A DNA stretch of 39,983 nt from an uncultured Lactobacillus sp. (GCF_910589175.1 NZ_CAJURR010000018.1:9323-49305); one strand, 5' to 3'. Positions 29,801 through 36,760 are shown, counted from the first letter of the stretch. The notes: generated by a model not told the origin, from the letters alone. Made by a program: numbers and translations.

Positions 29801-30063
29801 ATGTCTTAGCTGAAGAAGGAATTACAACAGGTATTATTGAAAAAGTCCAAGAAGGAAGCAATAGCTTGCTTGAAAAGATAAAACAGCATCGAATTAATCT
29901 AGTAATCAATGTGACTAGTTTATCTGACTCTGCAAGTCATGATGCAATTATGATTAAAGATGCAGCTCTAAGCACACATATTCCTGTTTTTTCTAGTTTA
30001 CAATCAGCTCAAGATGTCTTAATAGTGCTTGAAACGTTGGCAATGACTACTCAACCTCTGTAA
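26899..30063 (+). CDS. carB: CarB-like protein (carbamoyl-phosphate synthase large subunit) with both ATP-grasp sites dead
   Basis: Full-length (1054 residues) and collinear with CarB: two ATP-grasp halves, an oligomerisation segment and a C-terminal MGS-like allosteric domain. In the first half, the Arg-Pro plus glycine loop (RPAYTLGGTGGG in Bacillus) reads SKKQHYRPDS from residue 168. The metal-binding E-x-N-P-R reads SIKPR (Ser301, Lys303). In the second half RPSYVLGGRAM reads GGTSNGKKQK from residue 708, and EVNPR reads QIKSY (829-833). Neither phosphorylation site should work. In contrast the C-terminal domain is well kept, with ATEGTA at 962-967 and the predicted nucleotide ligands Lys943, Thr963, Thr966, Lys982, Asn1004 and Thr1006. 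A preserved pseudoenzyme is the simplest reading. A ribosome site GGAGTAGAGAG links it to carA. Confidence 0.9.
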   Translation: MPLHNEINKVLVIGAGPSIVGEVTELDILAKQALTAFEESNVQVVLINPNPATVTTDPHPNVNVYLEPMTLPFIKRIIRMEKPDAIIPAFGGKPALKLTSELLESGILTQMNIELLTINSLALSLSAPHNFYSFLKANKIAVANQWLLEKEEDLKRVIEHAHFPLLLSKKQHYRPDSMISLENLSQLEQYFLDEEADDHFNWKDYRLTEDLSNWEELIFDIVRDNNGNFVFVGNIGSLEPVGINSSDSLLVTPILTRNNNQIQRLRNCCRKIANCLNLHGALSIHFAVKQSGEDFNFKVLSIKPRLTQSSLLSYRSGVYSIGYVTAKIALGYNLNEITDPQSGISAAVDPVQDACFVKLPYWSFTEAGYNHYTLNNKTTSGGQALGIGRNFESAFLKALQSTTGFSNNVKTFKNEYEKSEKELLQDLSTPNEIHLITLLAAIAKGINYHTLHQLLHVHLVFLQKFNHILILLKKLRNDELTADLMLKVKKNGFSNRLIAEITQRDEKSIADLCKEWSIKPSYIEIDGTAGLIHPNIQAVYSSYGIEDEIIPLSNSKKCLLLGLKPFQVSLTGEFDYMLYHAAKTLKEQGISPVIISNNPESVSAAYDVCDRIYFEPITLENILEVAWKEDIKEVVTQFSGKQINEYRSALLEHGLTILGQPNLKEILREDHADEVYQAGVNPVPALQCDNEESILAFVKRNGFPALIGGTSNGKKQKSAVVFDLPALQRYIAENSLEHMNVSKFIEGKKYEVTAISDGKNVTIPGIIEHFEQTGSHASDSIAVYRPQNLSTNDQRRLRDSAISIATKLHLRGPVNLHFLLANDQIYLLQIKSYSGHNVAFLTKALKKDITAITMKVLLGSTLAELDLPSDIWPSNDLIHVKMPVFSYLSYSSENTFDSKMKTSGSVMGRAKHLPTALFKGYEGSDLMISTYGTVFISVKDSEKHNAIKIAARFHQLGFKLLATEGTANVLAEEGITTGIIEKVQEGSNSLLEKIKQHRINLVINVTSLSDSASHDAIMIKDAALSTHIPVFSSLQSAQDVLIVLETLAMTTQPL

Positions 30064-30093
30064 ATTAAATATTTTTTATTATGTAAACTTAGT

Positions 30094-30145
30094 GAATATA
30101 GAAAAAGGCGCTCAACATATAAATTGAGCGCCTTTTTCTATATTC
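30094..30145. terminator. Bidirectional terminator of the carAB operon and rqcH
   Basis: A perfect 22-bp inverted repeat (30094-30115 with 30124-30145) and an 8-base loop. The rqcH stop codon lies within the stem, so this works on both convergent genes. Confidence 0.94.
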
Positions 30146-31829
30146 TTTTTTCTAGAACATCTTTTTCATTGGGAGTGACTTCAATTGAATTTTGACCAGT
30201 ATAGATGACAAAACCTGGTTTAGCTCCATTAGGCTTTTTAATTCTTTTAACTTGCACATAATCAACTGGAACGTGACTAGAATTCTTTCCCTTAGAGAAA
30301 TAGGCAGCAATCTCAGCAGCTTCCTTAATATCTTCATCACTTGGGTCACTATCTTGTAAAATGACATGAGAACCAGGCATATTTTTAACGTGGAACCAGT
30401 AATCCCGTTTCTCCGCCTTCTTTAAAGTTAGCCAATCATTTTGATAATTATTTTTACCAACTAATACTTTTTTACCATCGTTTAGTTTAAAAGTATTCAA
30501 ATTTTTTTCGCTAATCTTTTTCTTCCGACGACGATTATGATTTTGCTCTTTTAGATAGCCCTGATTAATTAATTCATCGCTAATTGCATCAATATCTTGT
30601 GGATCCGCATTATCAATTGCAGTTTGGATAGAATCAAAGTAATCTAAGTTCTCGTTTGCTAATTTAATTTGTTCATTAACATGTTTAATTGAATTACGTA
30701 ATTTTTGATAACGAGTAAAGTATTTTTGTGCATTTCTAGCAGGTGAAAGTGCGGGATCAAGTTTTATTTTTAAAGGCTTATTATTCTCATAATAATTCGG
30801 TAGATCGATACTCGTCATCCCAGCTTTTACTTCATGAAGATAAGCATTGAGTAATTCACCTTTAATTCGATATTCTTCAGAATTCTCTGCCTGATCTAAT
30901 TGCTTACGTAACTTAATAATCTTCTTTTTTAATTTTTTAAGTTCGTTATTAACAATATTTTCAATTCTTTTAGATTTTTGCTTTACCCATTCACGATTGG
31001 CCTGATCACGATAAAACTCGTCTAATGTTTTATTGACATCGTCATTAGAATAAATCAAATTTAATTCTAGATGATATGGTAGATAAGTATATACACGATC
31101 CTTATGCTTAATGGTCTGTAACACATATCCTTTTGGTCTATTAAATTGATTAAAAAATGTCTGTAAAGAACTATATGAAAAATCGTCTTCTAAGTAACCA
31201 GTAAATTCTTTTTTATCATCACCGTCTAAACCATTAAATTGTCTTACAAAGTCTGCTGGTTCAGGATACTTTTCCTTTAATTCAGTGAAGCTGTCAGCAG
31301 AAAGGTCAAAACCGTTGATTCCTGGAAGAAGAGGGGGGAGTTCATAAGGTGCATGTGGAAGTAATAAGCGAGCACGATTTTCATCAGGATTGATTCTTTT
31401 AAGCAAATCAATAATTTTATTATCATTCGCATTATATAAAATCACATTACTGTGTCGTCCCATCAATTCTACTGATAAAATCAGCTGCATTTCATCTCCT
31501 AATTCATTTCGATTAGAAAAATGAAAGTTAACTATTCGCTCAACACCAACTTGTTCGATTTTTTGAAGAACTGAGCCTTCTAAATATTTTCGCAAAACCA
31601 TAACAAAAGTAGGAGCGACGTCGGGATTAGCTATTGTATCATTTGTAAGATAAAAGCGTGGATTTTGAGCATTAGCAGAAATCAGCAATCGTTGATTCTT
31701 TCGATCTTTCCTAAAATTTAAAACTAAATCTTGTTCAAATGGTTGGTATATTTTAGTAAGTTTTCCTCCAACCAGGGTAGGGGAGAGATCTTGCAAAAGA
31801 CTATGAATAAATAAACCATCAAAAGCCAT
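30138..31829 (-). CDS. rqcH: RqcH/FbpA, NFACT-family ribosome quality control protein
   Basis: This protein binds stalled 50S subunits and directs C-terminal alanine tailing of nascent chains; lactobacilli also describe it as a fibronectin-binding protein. Domain order in 563 residues is NFACT-N (MAFDGLFIHSLLQDL, then NPRFYLT), a helix-hairpin-helix, a long basic coiled coil (about 270-420), and NFACT-R near the C terminus with DYWFHVKNMPGSHVIL and YFSKGKNSSHVPVDY. AAAGGAGG lies six bases before the ATG. In Bacillus the orthologue yloA also lies downstream of the pyr operon, which supports the synteny argument for carAB. Confidence 0.95.
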   Translation of the reverse strand: MAFDGLFIHSLLQDLSPTLVGGKLTKIYQPFEQDLVLNFRKDRKNQRLLISANAQNPRFYLTNDTIANPDVAPTFVMVLRKYLEGSVLQKIEQVGVERIVNFHFSNRNELGDEMQLILSVELMGRHSNVILYNANDNKIIDLLKRINPDENRARLLLPHAPYELPPLLPGINGFDLSADSFTELKEKYPEPADFVRQFNGLDGDDKKEFTGYLEDDFSYSSLQTFFNQFNRPKGYVLQTIKHKDRVYTYLPYHLELNLIYSNDDVNKTLDEFYRDQANREWVKQKSKRIENIVNNELKKLKKKIIKLRKQLDQAENSEEYRIKGELLNAYLHEVKAGMTSIDLPNYYENNKPLKIKLDPALSPARNAQKYFTRYQKLRNSIKHVNEQIKLANENLDYFDSIQTAIDNADPQDIDAISDELINQGYLKEQNHNRRRKKKISEKNLNTFKLNDGKKVLVGKNNYQNDWLTLKKAEKRDYWFHVKNMPGSHVILQDSDPSDEDIKEAAEIAAYFSKGKNSSHVPVDYVQVKRIKKPNGAKPGFVIYTGQNSIEVTPNEKDVLEKRI

Positions 31830-31858
31830 AAATATCCTCCTTTAAAACAGTATATTTA

Positions 31859-31864
31859 ATTATA
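31859..31864 (-). promoter_or_regulatory. -10 box of rqcH
   Basis: TATAAT on the minus strand, 30 bases before the rqcH start; no convincing -35 was found. Confidence 0.45.
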
Positions 31865-31901
31865 CTCTTTAATCCCTTGAATTTCCTTGTTAAATAAGTA
31901 T

Positions 31902-31953
31902 GTGATTTTTTCACTAATATTGTTAATTTTTCACGAATCTTGTGAAAAATTAA
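31902..31953. promoter_or_regulatory. Operator-like repeat array between rqcH and the MarR gene
   Basis: The half-site ATTTTTCAC occurs as ATTTTTTCAC at 31905-31914 and AATTTTTCAC at 31925-31934, 20 bases apart (two helical turns). Its inverse GTGAAAAATT follows at 31942-31951. The last two form a 12-bp perfect inverted repeat, TTAATTTTTCAC (31923-31934) and GTGAAAAATTAA (31942-31953), with a 7-base spacer. GTGA at 31902 makes a further small palindrome with the first TCAC. This fits a binding site for the adjacent MarR protein. Confidence 0.55.
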
Positions 31954-32017
31954 ATTATGTCTTAGAATTATTGTTGATTAGAAAAAATGGGAAAATTAAG
32001 TATAGGTGGTAAATAAA

Positions 32018-32428
32018 ATGAATGTCTTAATATTTAATAGCGTTAGTGAGAATATTAAGCGAGTGATTAATAAAAAGTGTGGATTAAACCTCTCTCAAAC
32101 TCGCTTATTACTCTTCTTTGATCATCATCAGAATGAAACTTTGACGATGGGAGAATTAGCACAGGCATTAAGTATATCTCTTTCAACCCTAAGTAGACAA
32201 ATCAAGCAGAAAAAAACTGCTTCTTTAATTAAAGTAGAACGTTCAAAGAAAGATTCTAGTAAATCTTTAAATCTAAACAATGAAGGATTGGCTAAAGCCC
32301 AAGAATTAAAAAAAGTTCTATCTCAAATTGAAGCACAAATTTTTTCTAGTTGGAGTGAGGAAAAAATACAAGATTTTGATAGCAAATTACAAATTATTGT
32401 TAATAATCTTGCAACCGATGAAGCATAA
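32018..32428 (+). CDS. MarR-family transcriptional regulator
   Basis: A 136-residue winged-helix regulator. The HTH is visible as LTMGELAQALSISLSTLSRQIKQK (central part about residues 42-65), followed by a wing with VERSKKDSSKS and a C-terminal dimerisation helix. The ATG at 32018 is chosen because TAGGTGG lies eight bases before it; a GTG inside that ribosome site would add four residues. The repeat array immediately upstream suggests autoregulation. Its ligand and wider targets are unknown; the downstream degV has its own promoter. Confidence 0.87.
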   Translation: MNVLIFNSVSENIKRVINKKCGLNLSQTRLLLFFDHHQNETLTMGELAQALSISLSTLSRQIKQKKTASLIKVERSKKDSSKSLNLNNEGLAKAQELKKVLSQIEAQIFSSWSEEKIQDFDSKLQIIVNNLATDEA

Positions 32429-32441
32429 ATCATTGATTATG

Positions 32442-32471
32442 TTTAAAAAATATCTGATTTTATGATATAAT
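32442..32471 (+). promoter_or_regulatory. Promoter of the second degV
   Basis: TTTAAA (32442-32447), 18 bases, then TATAAT (32466-32471), with TGA ahead of the -10. Confidence 0.65.
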
Positions 32472-32492
32472 TTCATTTTGATAAGTAGTATT

Positions 32493-32514
32493 GCAGCATG
32501 CAACTTAATGCTGC
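32493..32514 (+). promoter_or_regulatory. Leader hairpin of the second degV
   Basis: GCAGCAT (32493-32499) pairs with ATGCTGC (32508-32514). It lies in the 5' leader and has no T run, so it is not a terminator; it may protect or regulate the mRNA. Confidence 0.35.
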
Positions 32515-32543
32515 CATTTTAATTTTAAGGTAGGTTTTCACAC

Positions 32544-33431
32544 GTGAAGATAGCACTCATTACAGATAGTACTAGTGATATAAGCCCAGAAGAAGCCAAG
32601 GCCAATGATATTACAGTAGTACCTATTCCAGTTATTATTGGAGATAAACAATATATGGATGGGATAGATATTACTGCAGAGAAGCTTTTTGAGCTAGAAC
32701 GCGATGGAGCACCTTTTCCTAAGACTTCTCAGCCTAGTCCAGGTACTATGCTTGAATTATGCCAAAAATTAAAAGATGAAGGTTATGAAGCTATCATTGC
32801 TATTCCGTTAACATCTGGCATTTCTGGATTTTATAACAGTTTAGTTACTTTAGCTCATAATCATCCTGAATTTAATCTTTATCCTTATGATCCGGCAATG
32901 ACCGTTCGTTCAATGGGAAATTTAGTACTAGCAGCTGCTAAAATGATTAAAAATGGATGGGAACCTGAAGAAATTCTAGCTAAGTTAGACGAGATTAGAG
33001 ATACAATTGATGTTCTTTTCGTTGTAGATGATTTGAATAACTTAGTTCGTGGCGGACGTTTAAGTAATGCTAGTGCTTTTATTGGTACTATGCTTCAAAT
33101 TAAGCCACTTTTAACTTTTAAAAAAGATGATTATCAGATCGTAAGTTTTGATAAAGTCCGTTCCATGAAGAGAGCTGTTAAGAAGGCTGAAAATATCACT
33201 ATTGAGCGAATTAATAATTCGCCTATTAAGGATAAGTTATCATTAGCAGTGTATAATTCTAATGACTTAGAGCAGGCTACTAAGGTTAAAGATGATTTCC
33301 AAGCTGCTTTCCCTAATATGACCATTAAAATGTTTAATTTTAGTTCCGTAATTGCTACCTATTTAGGAGAGAAATCTCTTGGTATTACTTGGATGGCAGA
33401 CATAGATAAAATGGACTTTAGTAAAAAATAA
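32544..33431 (+). CDS. DegV family fatty-acid-binding protein (second copy)
   Basis: A 295-residue DegV protein, predicted FakB-like carrier of a fatty acid for the FakA kinase. Seen: KIALITDSTSDI at the N terminus, PKTSQPSPG as the ligand and phosphate site, PLTSGISGFYNS and the RGGRLSNASAFIG motif. The start is GTG, supported by AAGGTAGG about nine bases upstream and by the family N terminus. It differs clearly from the minus-strand DegV at 21365, so the two are old paralogues and probably favour different acyl chains. Confidence 0.93.
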   Translation: MKIALITDSTSDISPEEAKANDITVVPIPVIIGDKQYMDGIDITAEKLFELERDGAPFPKTSQPSPGTMLELCQKLKDEGYEAIIAIPLTSGISGFYNSLVTLAHNHPEFNLYPYDPAMTVRSMGNLVLAAAKMIKNGWEPEEILAKLDEIRDTIDVLFVVDDLNNLVRGGRLSNASAFIGTMLQIKPLLTFKKDDYQIVSFDKVRSMKRAVKKAENITIERINNSPIKDKLSLAVYNSNDLEQATKVKDDFQAAFPNMTIKMFNFSSVIATYLGEKSLGITWMADIDKMDFSKK

Positions 33432-33438
33432 TCATATC

Positions 33439-33475
33439 AAAAATAGGAGAGCTAAAGTTGCTTTCCTATTTTTTT
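33439..33475 (+). terminator. Terminator of the second degV
   Basis: A 14-bp stem (33439-33452 with 33460-33473, one G-U pair) and a 7-base loop, ending in a T run. Confidence 0.9.
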
Positions 33476-33521
33476 AATAAAGTAATTTATATAAACTTAA
33501 AACGAGAGTGAATTAAATTAA

Positions 33522-34625
33522 ATGAAAAATAAATTTTTAAGAATATTAGGACTAGTCGCTGGTATCGGTCTAGGACTAGTAATCGTTTTTCAAGTTATAT
33601 TAGCTATGAATACGAATGCTATTAAAAATAGTAGCCCAGCTGCTGCTAATTCTGCTACAAGTAATAGTAGTGACAAAGAAATTATTGCAGAAGCACTCAA
33701 TACCGATTTCAAAAGTTATAAATTTAATGTAAAAAATTCACCCGGAATCCAAGCCACAAGAACTTGGACCGGGGAATATCAAAATGATCCACTTAAAGCA
33801 CAAGCTAAAGTTGATAAGACATCTATGTGGCTAAATGAAGACAAAGTATATCAAAAAATGTGGGATAATACTGGTAGCCCAAAGTGGAAGGCTTCCTCAA
33901 CCATGACTCCTAATAAAGTAGTTAGTCAATTTGACCCAGCCATTATTTTAAGTGGAAGTAAAGCAATTAAAAGCGATATGAAACTTAAGAAATCTGGATC
34001 TACCTATCGCGTTAGTTACAGTGGTAATAGTCTAAAATTCTGGAATAAAACACACAGTAAGCTCATTAAAAAGCTTAAAGGGAACGCATCCGGATTAGAT
34101 AATGAAGGTGCCCTGAAGAGACTAAAAGTTGAATATACCTTAAAAGAAAAGGGTGGCCACTTAGTTTTGACGAGCTTTTCATTCTACTTGCGCTTTGCTT
34201 ATGCTGGATATGATATTTCTCAAGAGGGAACATATACAGAAATTAATGCAATTAAAGTAAGTACTCCAAAAGCATTGCGAGCTAAGACAGCCACAAAGAA
34301 GAGTCATAGAGTATACCATCCAAAAGCTGATGATAGTTTTGATATTGATATTGGCTCTGGAAATTCAAATACTCAGTCTAGTCAATCAAGTGAAAGTTCT
34401 TCAAGCAGTAGCCAACAATCCAGTTCATCGCAAAGTAGCAAATCAGAAGAACATAATGATGAAAGTCAACATTCTCAAAGTCAGAGTAGCCCATCAACAC
34501 AATCCTCTGACAATAAAGAATCTAGTCAACAATCACAAGCCCATAATAGTAACAACAGCTCTGATACGAATCAAGGACAGGCACAAAACAACCAACAATC
34601 TGCTGCTAGTCAGCAAAGTCATTAA
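33522..34625 (+). CDS. Exported, membrane-anchored protein with Ser/Gln-rich tail
   Basis: I do not recognise a precise family. The 367 residues begin with a basic-hydrophobic segment (about 5-30) that serves as a signal anchor; there is no lipobox cysteine. A globular domain of about 210 residues follows, alternating short strands and ending near RAYAGYD-like FAYAGYDISQEGTY. It resembles the beta-sheet lipoprotein-type domains of DUF6612-like surface proteins, which is a guess. From about residue 275 the chain is almost entirely Ser, Gln, Asn and His, similar in character to the PBP1A tail. It is a single-gene unit, with terminators on both sides. Confidence 0.8.
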   Translation: MKNKFLRILGLVAGIGLGLVIVFQVILAMNTNAIKNSSPAAANSATSNSSDKEIIAEALNTDFKSYKFNVKNSPGIQATRTWTGEYQNDPLKAQAKVDKTSMWLNEDKVYQKMWDNTGSPKWKASSTMTPNKVVSQFDPAIILSGSKAIKSDMKLKKSGSTYRVSYSGNSLKFWNKTHSKLIKKLKGNASGLDNEGALKRLKVEYTLKEKGGHLVLTSFSFYLRFAYAGYDISQEGTYTEINAIKVSTPKALRAKTATKKSHRVYHPKADDSFDIDIGSGNSNTQSSQSSESSSSSSQQSSSSQSSKSEEHNDESQHSQSQSSPSTQSSDNKESSQQSQAHNSNNSSDTNQGQAQNNQQSAASQQSH

Positions 34626-34627
34626 TT

Positions 34628-34671
34628 AAAAAACGATTTGAAGATCTCGAAAGATTTTCAAATCGTTTTTT
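34628..34671. terminator. Bidirectional terminator
   Basis: A 20-bp stem (34628-34647 with 34652-34671, one G-U pair) closed by a CGAA loop, with A6 and T6 at its ends. It serves the surface-protein gene and the convergent lysR. Confidence 0.94.
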
Positions 34672-34682
34672 CTATGCAAAAA

Positions 34683-35564
34683 TTAATTTTTGATTTTTAT
34701 AGAATCTCGTATCAGTTTAAGAAATAGACTTGCAACATTTGATAGTTGATTTCTTGAACTCCAAATCAACCGATTATGGTCAATAATTTTAGGCTCGAGT
34801 GGTAAAAAGCATAAGTTACTCTTATCTAAAGGAAGCAAATCTTTATATATTAATAGGCAGTACGGTCCTTGATCTACAAGATATTGTAAATTATCGGGTA
34901 AGTTAAATGTAGCAACAATATTTAACTTTTGAGGCTCAGTATACCAATCTCTAAAGTTATCTGAATCAGCTGTATGTTTTGACATAATGATAGGATAATT
35001 TTGTAAATCTTCGGCAGTAACATAAGAACGATCAGCTAATGGATGATTTTTACTTACAATCACCCCATATTCATTAATTTCAGGAAGGGTTAGACTATTA
35101 AAATTTTGAGTAGTATCATATTGGCCCATTGTAATTCCAAAGTCTAATAGTCCGCGCTCAAGTTTGCTTTCAATCATGGATGAATTTCCATTAAAGAAGT
35201 GAATCTTTACTTGAGGATAGTTCTGTAAAATTTGATGTATAATATCCATTACACGTTTAATTGCGATACTTTCTCCTGCTCCGATATATAATTCACCAGA
35301 TATAATTTGAGAGCGTTTTAGATTTTGTTGTGTTTTATTGGTCAAAGAAATGATTTCTTCTGCATGTTCCTGAAGATAATATCCTTCTTGAGTAAGGGTA
35401 ATTTCCTGATGTCCACGATAAAACAAAGTTACGCCAAGTTCAGCTTCTAAATTTTTTAATTGACGTGAAAGCGATGGTTGACTAATATGAAGAGCTTCAG
35501 CTGCCTTTGATATATTTTTTGCTTCACAAACCGCAAGAAAATATCTTAAAACTCTTAATTCCAT
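34683..35564 (-). CDS. LysR-family transcriptional regulator
   Basis: A 293-residue LysR regulator. The N-terminal winged helix contains RYFLAVCEAKNISKAAEALH and SQPSLSRQLKNLEAELGV. The C-terminal substrate-binding domain has the usual two-lobe pattern (GELYIGAGES near residue 92). The ribosome site AAGGAAGG lies before the ATG. No obvious target operon is adjacent, since the neighbour is xerS on the same strand. The palindrome in its own leader suggests autoregulation. Confidence 0.92.
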   Translation of the reverse strand: MELRVLRYFLAVCEAKNISKAAEALHISQPSLSRQLKNLEAELGVTLFYRGHQEITLTQEGYYLQEHAEEIISLTNKTQQNLKRSQIISGELYIGAGESIAIKRVMDIIHQILQNYPQVKIHFFNGNSSMIESKLERGLLDFGITMGQYDTTQNFNSLTLPEINEYGVIVSKNHPLADRSYVTAEDLQNYPIIMSKHTADSDNFRDWYTEPQKLNIVATFNLPDNLQYLVDQGPYCLLIYKDLLPLDKSNLCFLPLEPKIIDHNRLIWSSRNQLSNVASLFLKLIRDSIKIKN

Positions 35565-35580
35565 AGGGTGTTCCTTCCTT

Positions 35581-35608
35581 TTTACATAAAGTAAACACTT
35601 TTATTATA
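35581..35608 (-). promoter_or_regulatory. lysR -10 box and possible operator
   Basis: TATAAT on the minus strand at 35608-35603, followed by the palindrome TTTAC-ATAAA-GTAAA (35581-35595). The latter has the T-N11-A form of LysR sites and lies between the -10 and the ribosome site. Confidence 0.45.
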
Positions 35609-35634
35609 GGCTAAATAATAAAATTAGAGTTGAA

Positions 35635-36705
35635 TTAATTAGAAGATTTATACCTATTTATTTTATTTAGTGCCGCTTTTTGTTTTTTTTGATCTACATG
35701 AGTATATAAATCGGTAGCTGTTGTTCCTTTCTGGCCCAATTGCTGTGCTACTAGCACTTGATCCTTAGTTACTTCATAAAGTTCACTAGCTAGCGTATGA
35801 CGTAATTTATGGGGCGTAAGAGGTTTTCCAAAGGCTGCAGAATACTTGTTAACCATTTTCTCCACTGCATTAGTGGTTATTCTTTTAGTCTTCCCATGCC
35901 ATCTAGTTAGAAAGAAAGCCGTGTCTTCTTTTTCAGCATGATACCGATCAGCCCGTATTTCCTTATATTTCTTTAAATAAGGAATCGTCCAATCAGCAAT
36001 AGGTACGCTATCTTTTTGGCCACCTTTGCGTGTAACATCAAGCATAGCATCTTTCAAATTAATATTACGCATGTTTACGCCAACACATTCAGACACTCTA
36101 ATTCCAGTTCCTAGAATCAAGGCAATAATAGCCATATCTCGCTCATGATTTTTTTTAAAGGCCGGGAGGGATTGTTTATTACATTTATGTACGTATTCAT
36201 TTTCAATAAAATCTAAAAATTGGTATTTTAAATCTCCCATATACATATGTGACTCTAAAACATGAGCTCTATAATTTAAAGTTTTAGTATCATTTAACGA
36301 GTTAATCTTTAGCATGACATTACGGTCAAAGTATGGTTCACCATGATTATTGTCAGAAGTAATCGTTAAGAACTTATAGAGGGAGCGTAGAGCATTAATA
36401 GAACGATTAATGGTAGTTGGTGAATTTAACCGGCCTTGTTGGTTTTTAGTATGTTTAAGATGATGAATGTACAGCATGACATCATTTCTTTGTAGATTTT
36501 CCAATGTTGTTACTTTAATCTCTTTATTAGAAGAAACAGTAGCAATATTATTTTGTCTTAGCCAGTCAAAAAAACGTCGAATTTCAGTTAAATACTGATA
36601 GGTTGTAGTTAATGAATGAGAAGTTCCTAGATTGTATTCCTTTACAAAATCTGGCATATTGGCCAATTCTTGCTTAATAAGTTCTAAGTATTTATTAGTT
36701 TCCAA
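35635..36705 (-). CDS. xerS: Tyrosine recombinase XerS-like
   Basis: A 356-residue single-protein Xer recombinase, the same length as streptococcal and lactococcal XerS, which resolves chromosome dimers at dif. It contains an N-terminal SAM-like core-binding domain (about 1-130), with TTINRSINALRSLYKFLT and GEPYFDRNVM. The catalytic domain has Arg203 (GTGIRVSE), Lys227 (VTRKGGQKDS), His299 and Arg302 (HKLRH), and Tyr334 (TDLYTH). The fifth position, usually His in LGH, is Gln325 in QQLGQKG. The start is TTG with GAGGAG eight bases upstream. A prophage integrase is the alternative, but the XerS-specific N-terminal half argues against it. Confidence 0.87.
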   Translation of the reverse strand: METNKYLELIKQELANMPDFVKEYNLGTSHSLTTTYQYLTEIRRFFDWLRQNNIATVSSNKEIKVTTLENLQRNDVMLYIHHLKHTKNQQGRLNSPTTINRSINALRSLYKFLTITSDNNHGEPYFDRNVMLKINSLNDTKTLNYRAHVLESHMYMGDLKYQFLDFIENEYVHKCNKQSLPAFKKNHERDMAIIALILGTGIRVSECVGVNMRNINLKDAMLDVTRKGGQKDSVPIADWTIPYLKKYKEIRADRYHAEKEDTAFFLTRWHGKTKRITTNAVEKMVNKYSAAFGKPLTPHKLRHTLASELYEVTKDQVLVAQQLGQKGTTATDLYTHVDQKKQKAALNKINRYKSSN

Positions 36706-36725
36706 ATTATAGTCTCCTCGAACGT

Positions 36726-36760
36726 AGGTTTGTATAATATTATATCTTATTTATTAACCT
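36726..36760. other. Palindromic region upstream of xerS, possible recombination or promoter site
   Basis: AGGTT (36726-36730) and AACCT (36756-36760) flank an inner palindrome TATAATATTATA (36733-36744). In streptococci and lactococci dif lies just upstream of xerS. This element does not match the dif-SL sequence I remember and may simply contain the xerS -10 box. Confidence 0.3.

Noticed and set aside
34330..34629. 99-residue frame inside the Ser/Gln-rich tail
   Set aside because: Shadow of the repetitive coding sequence in the other frame.
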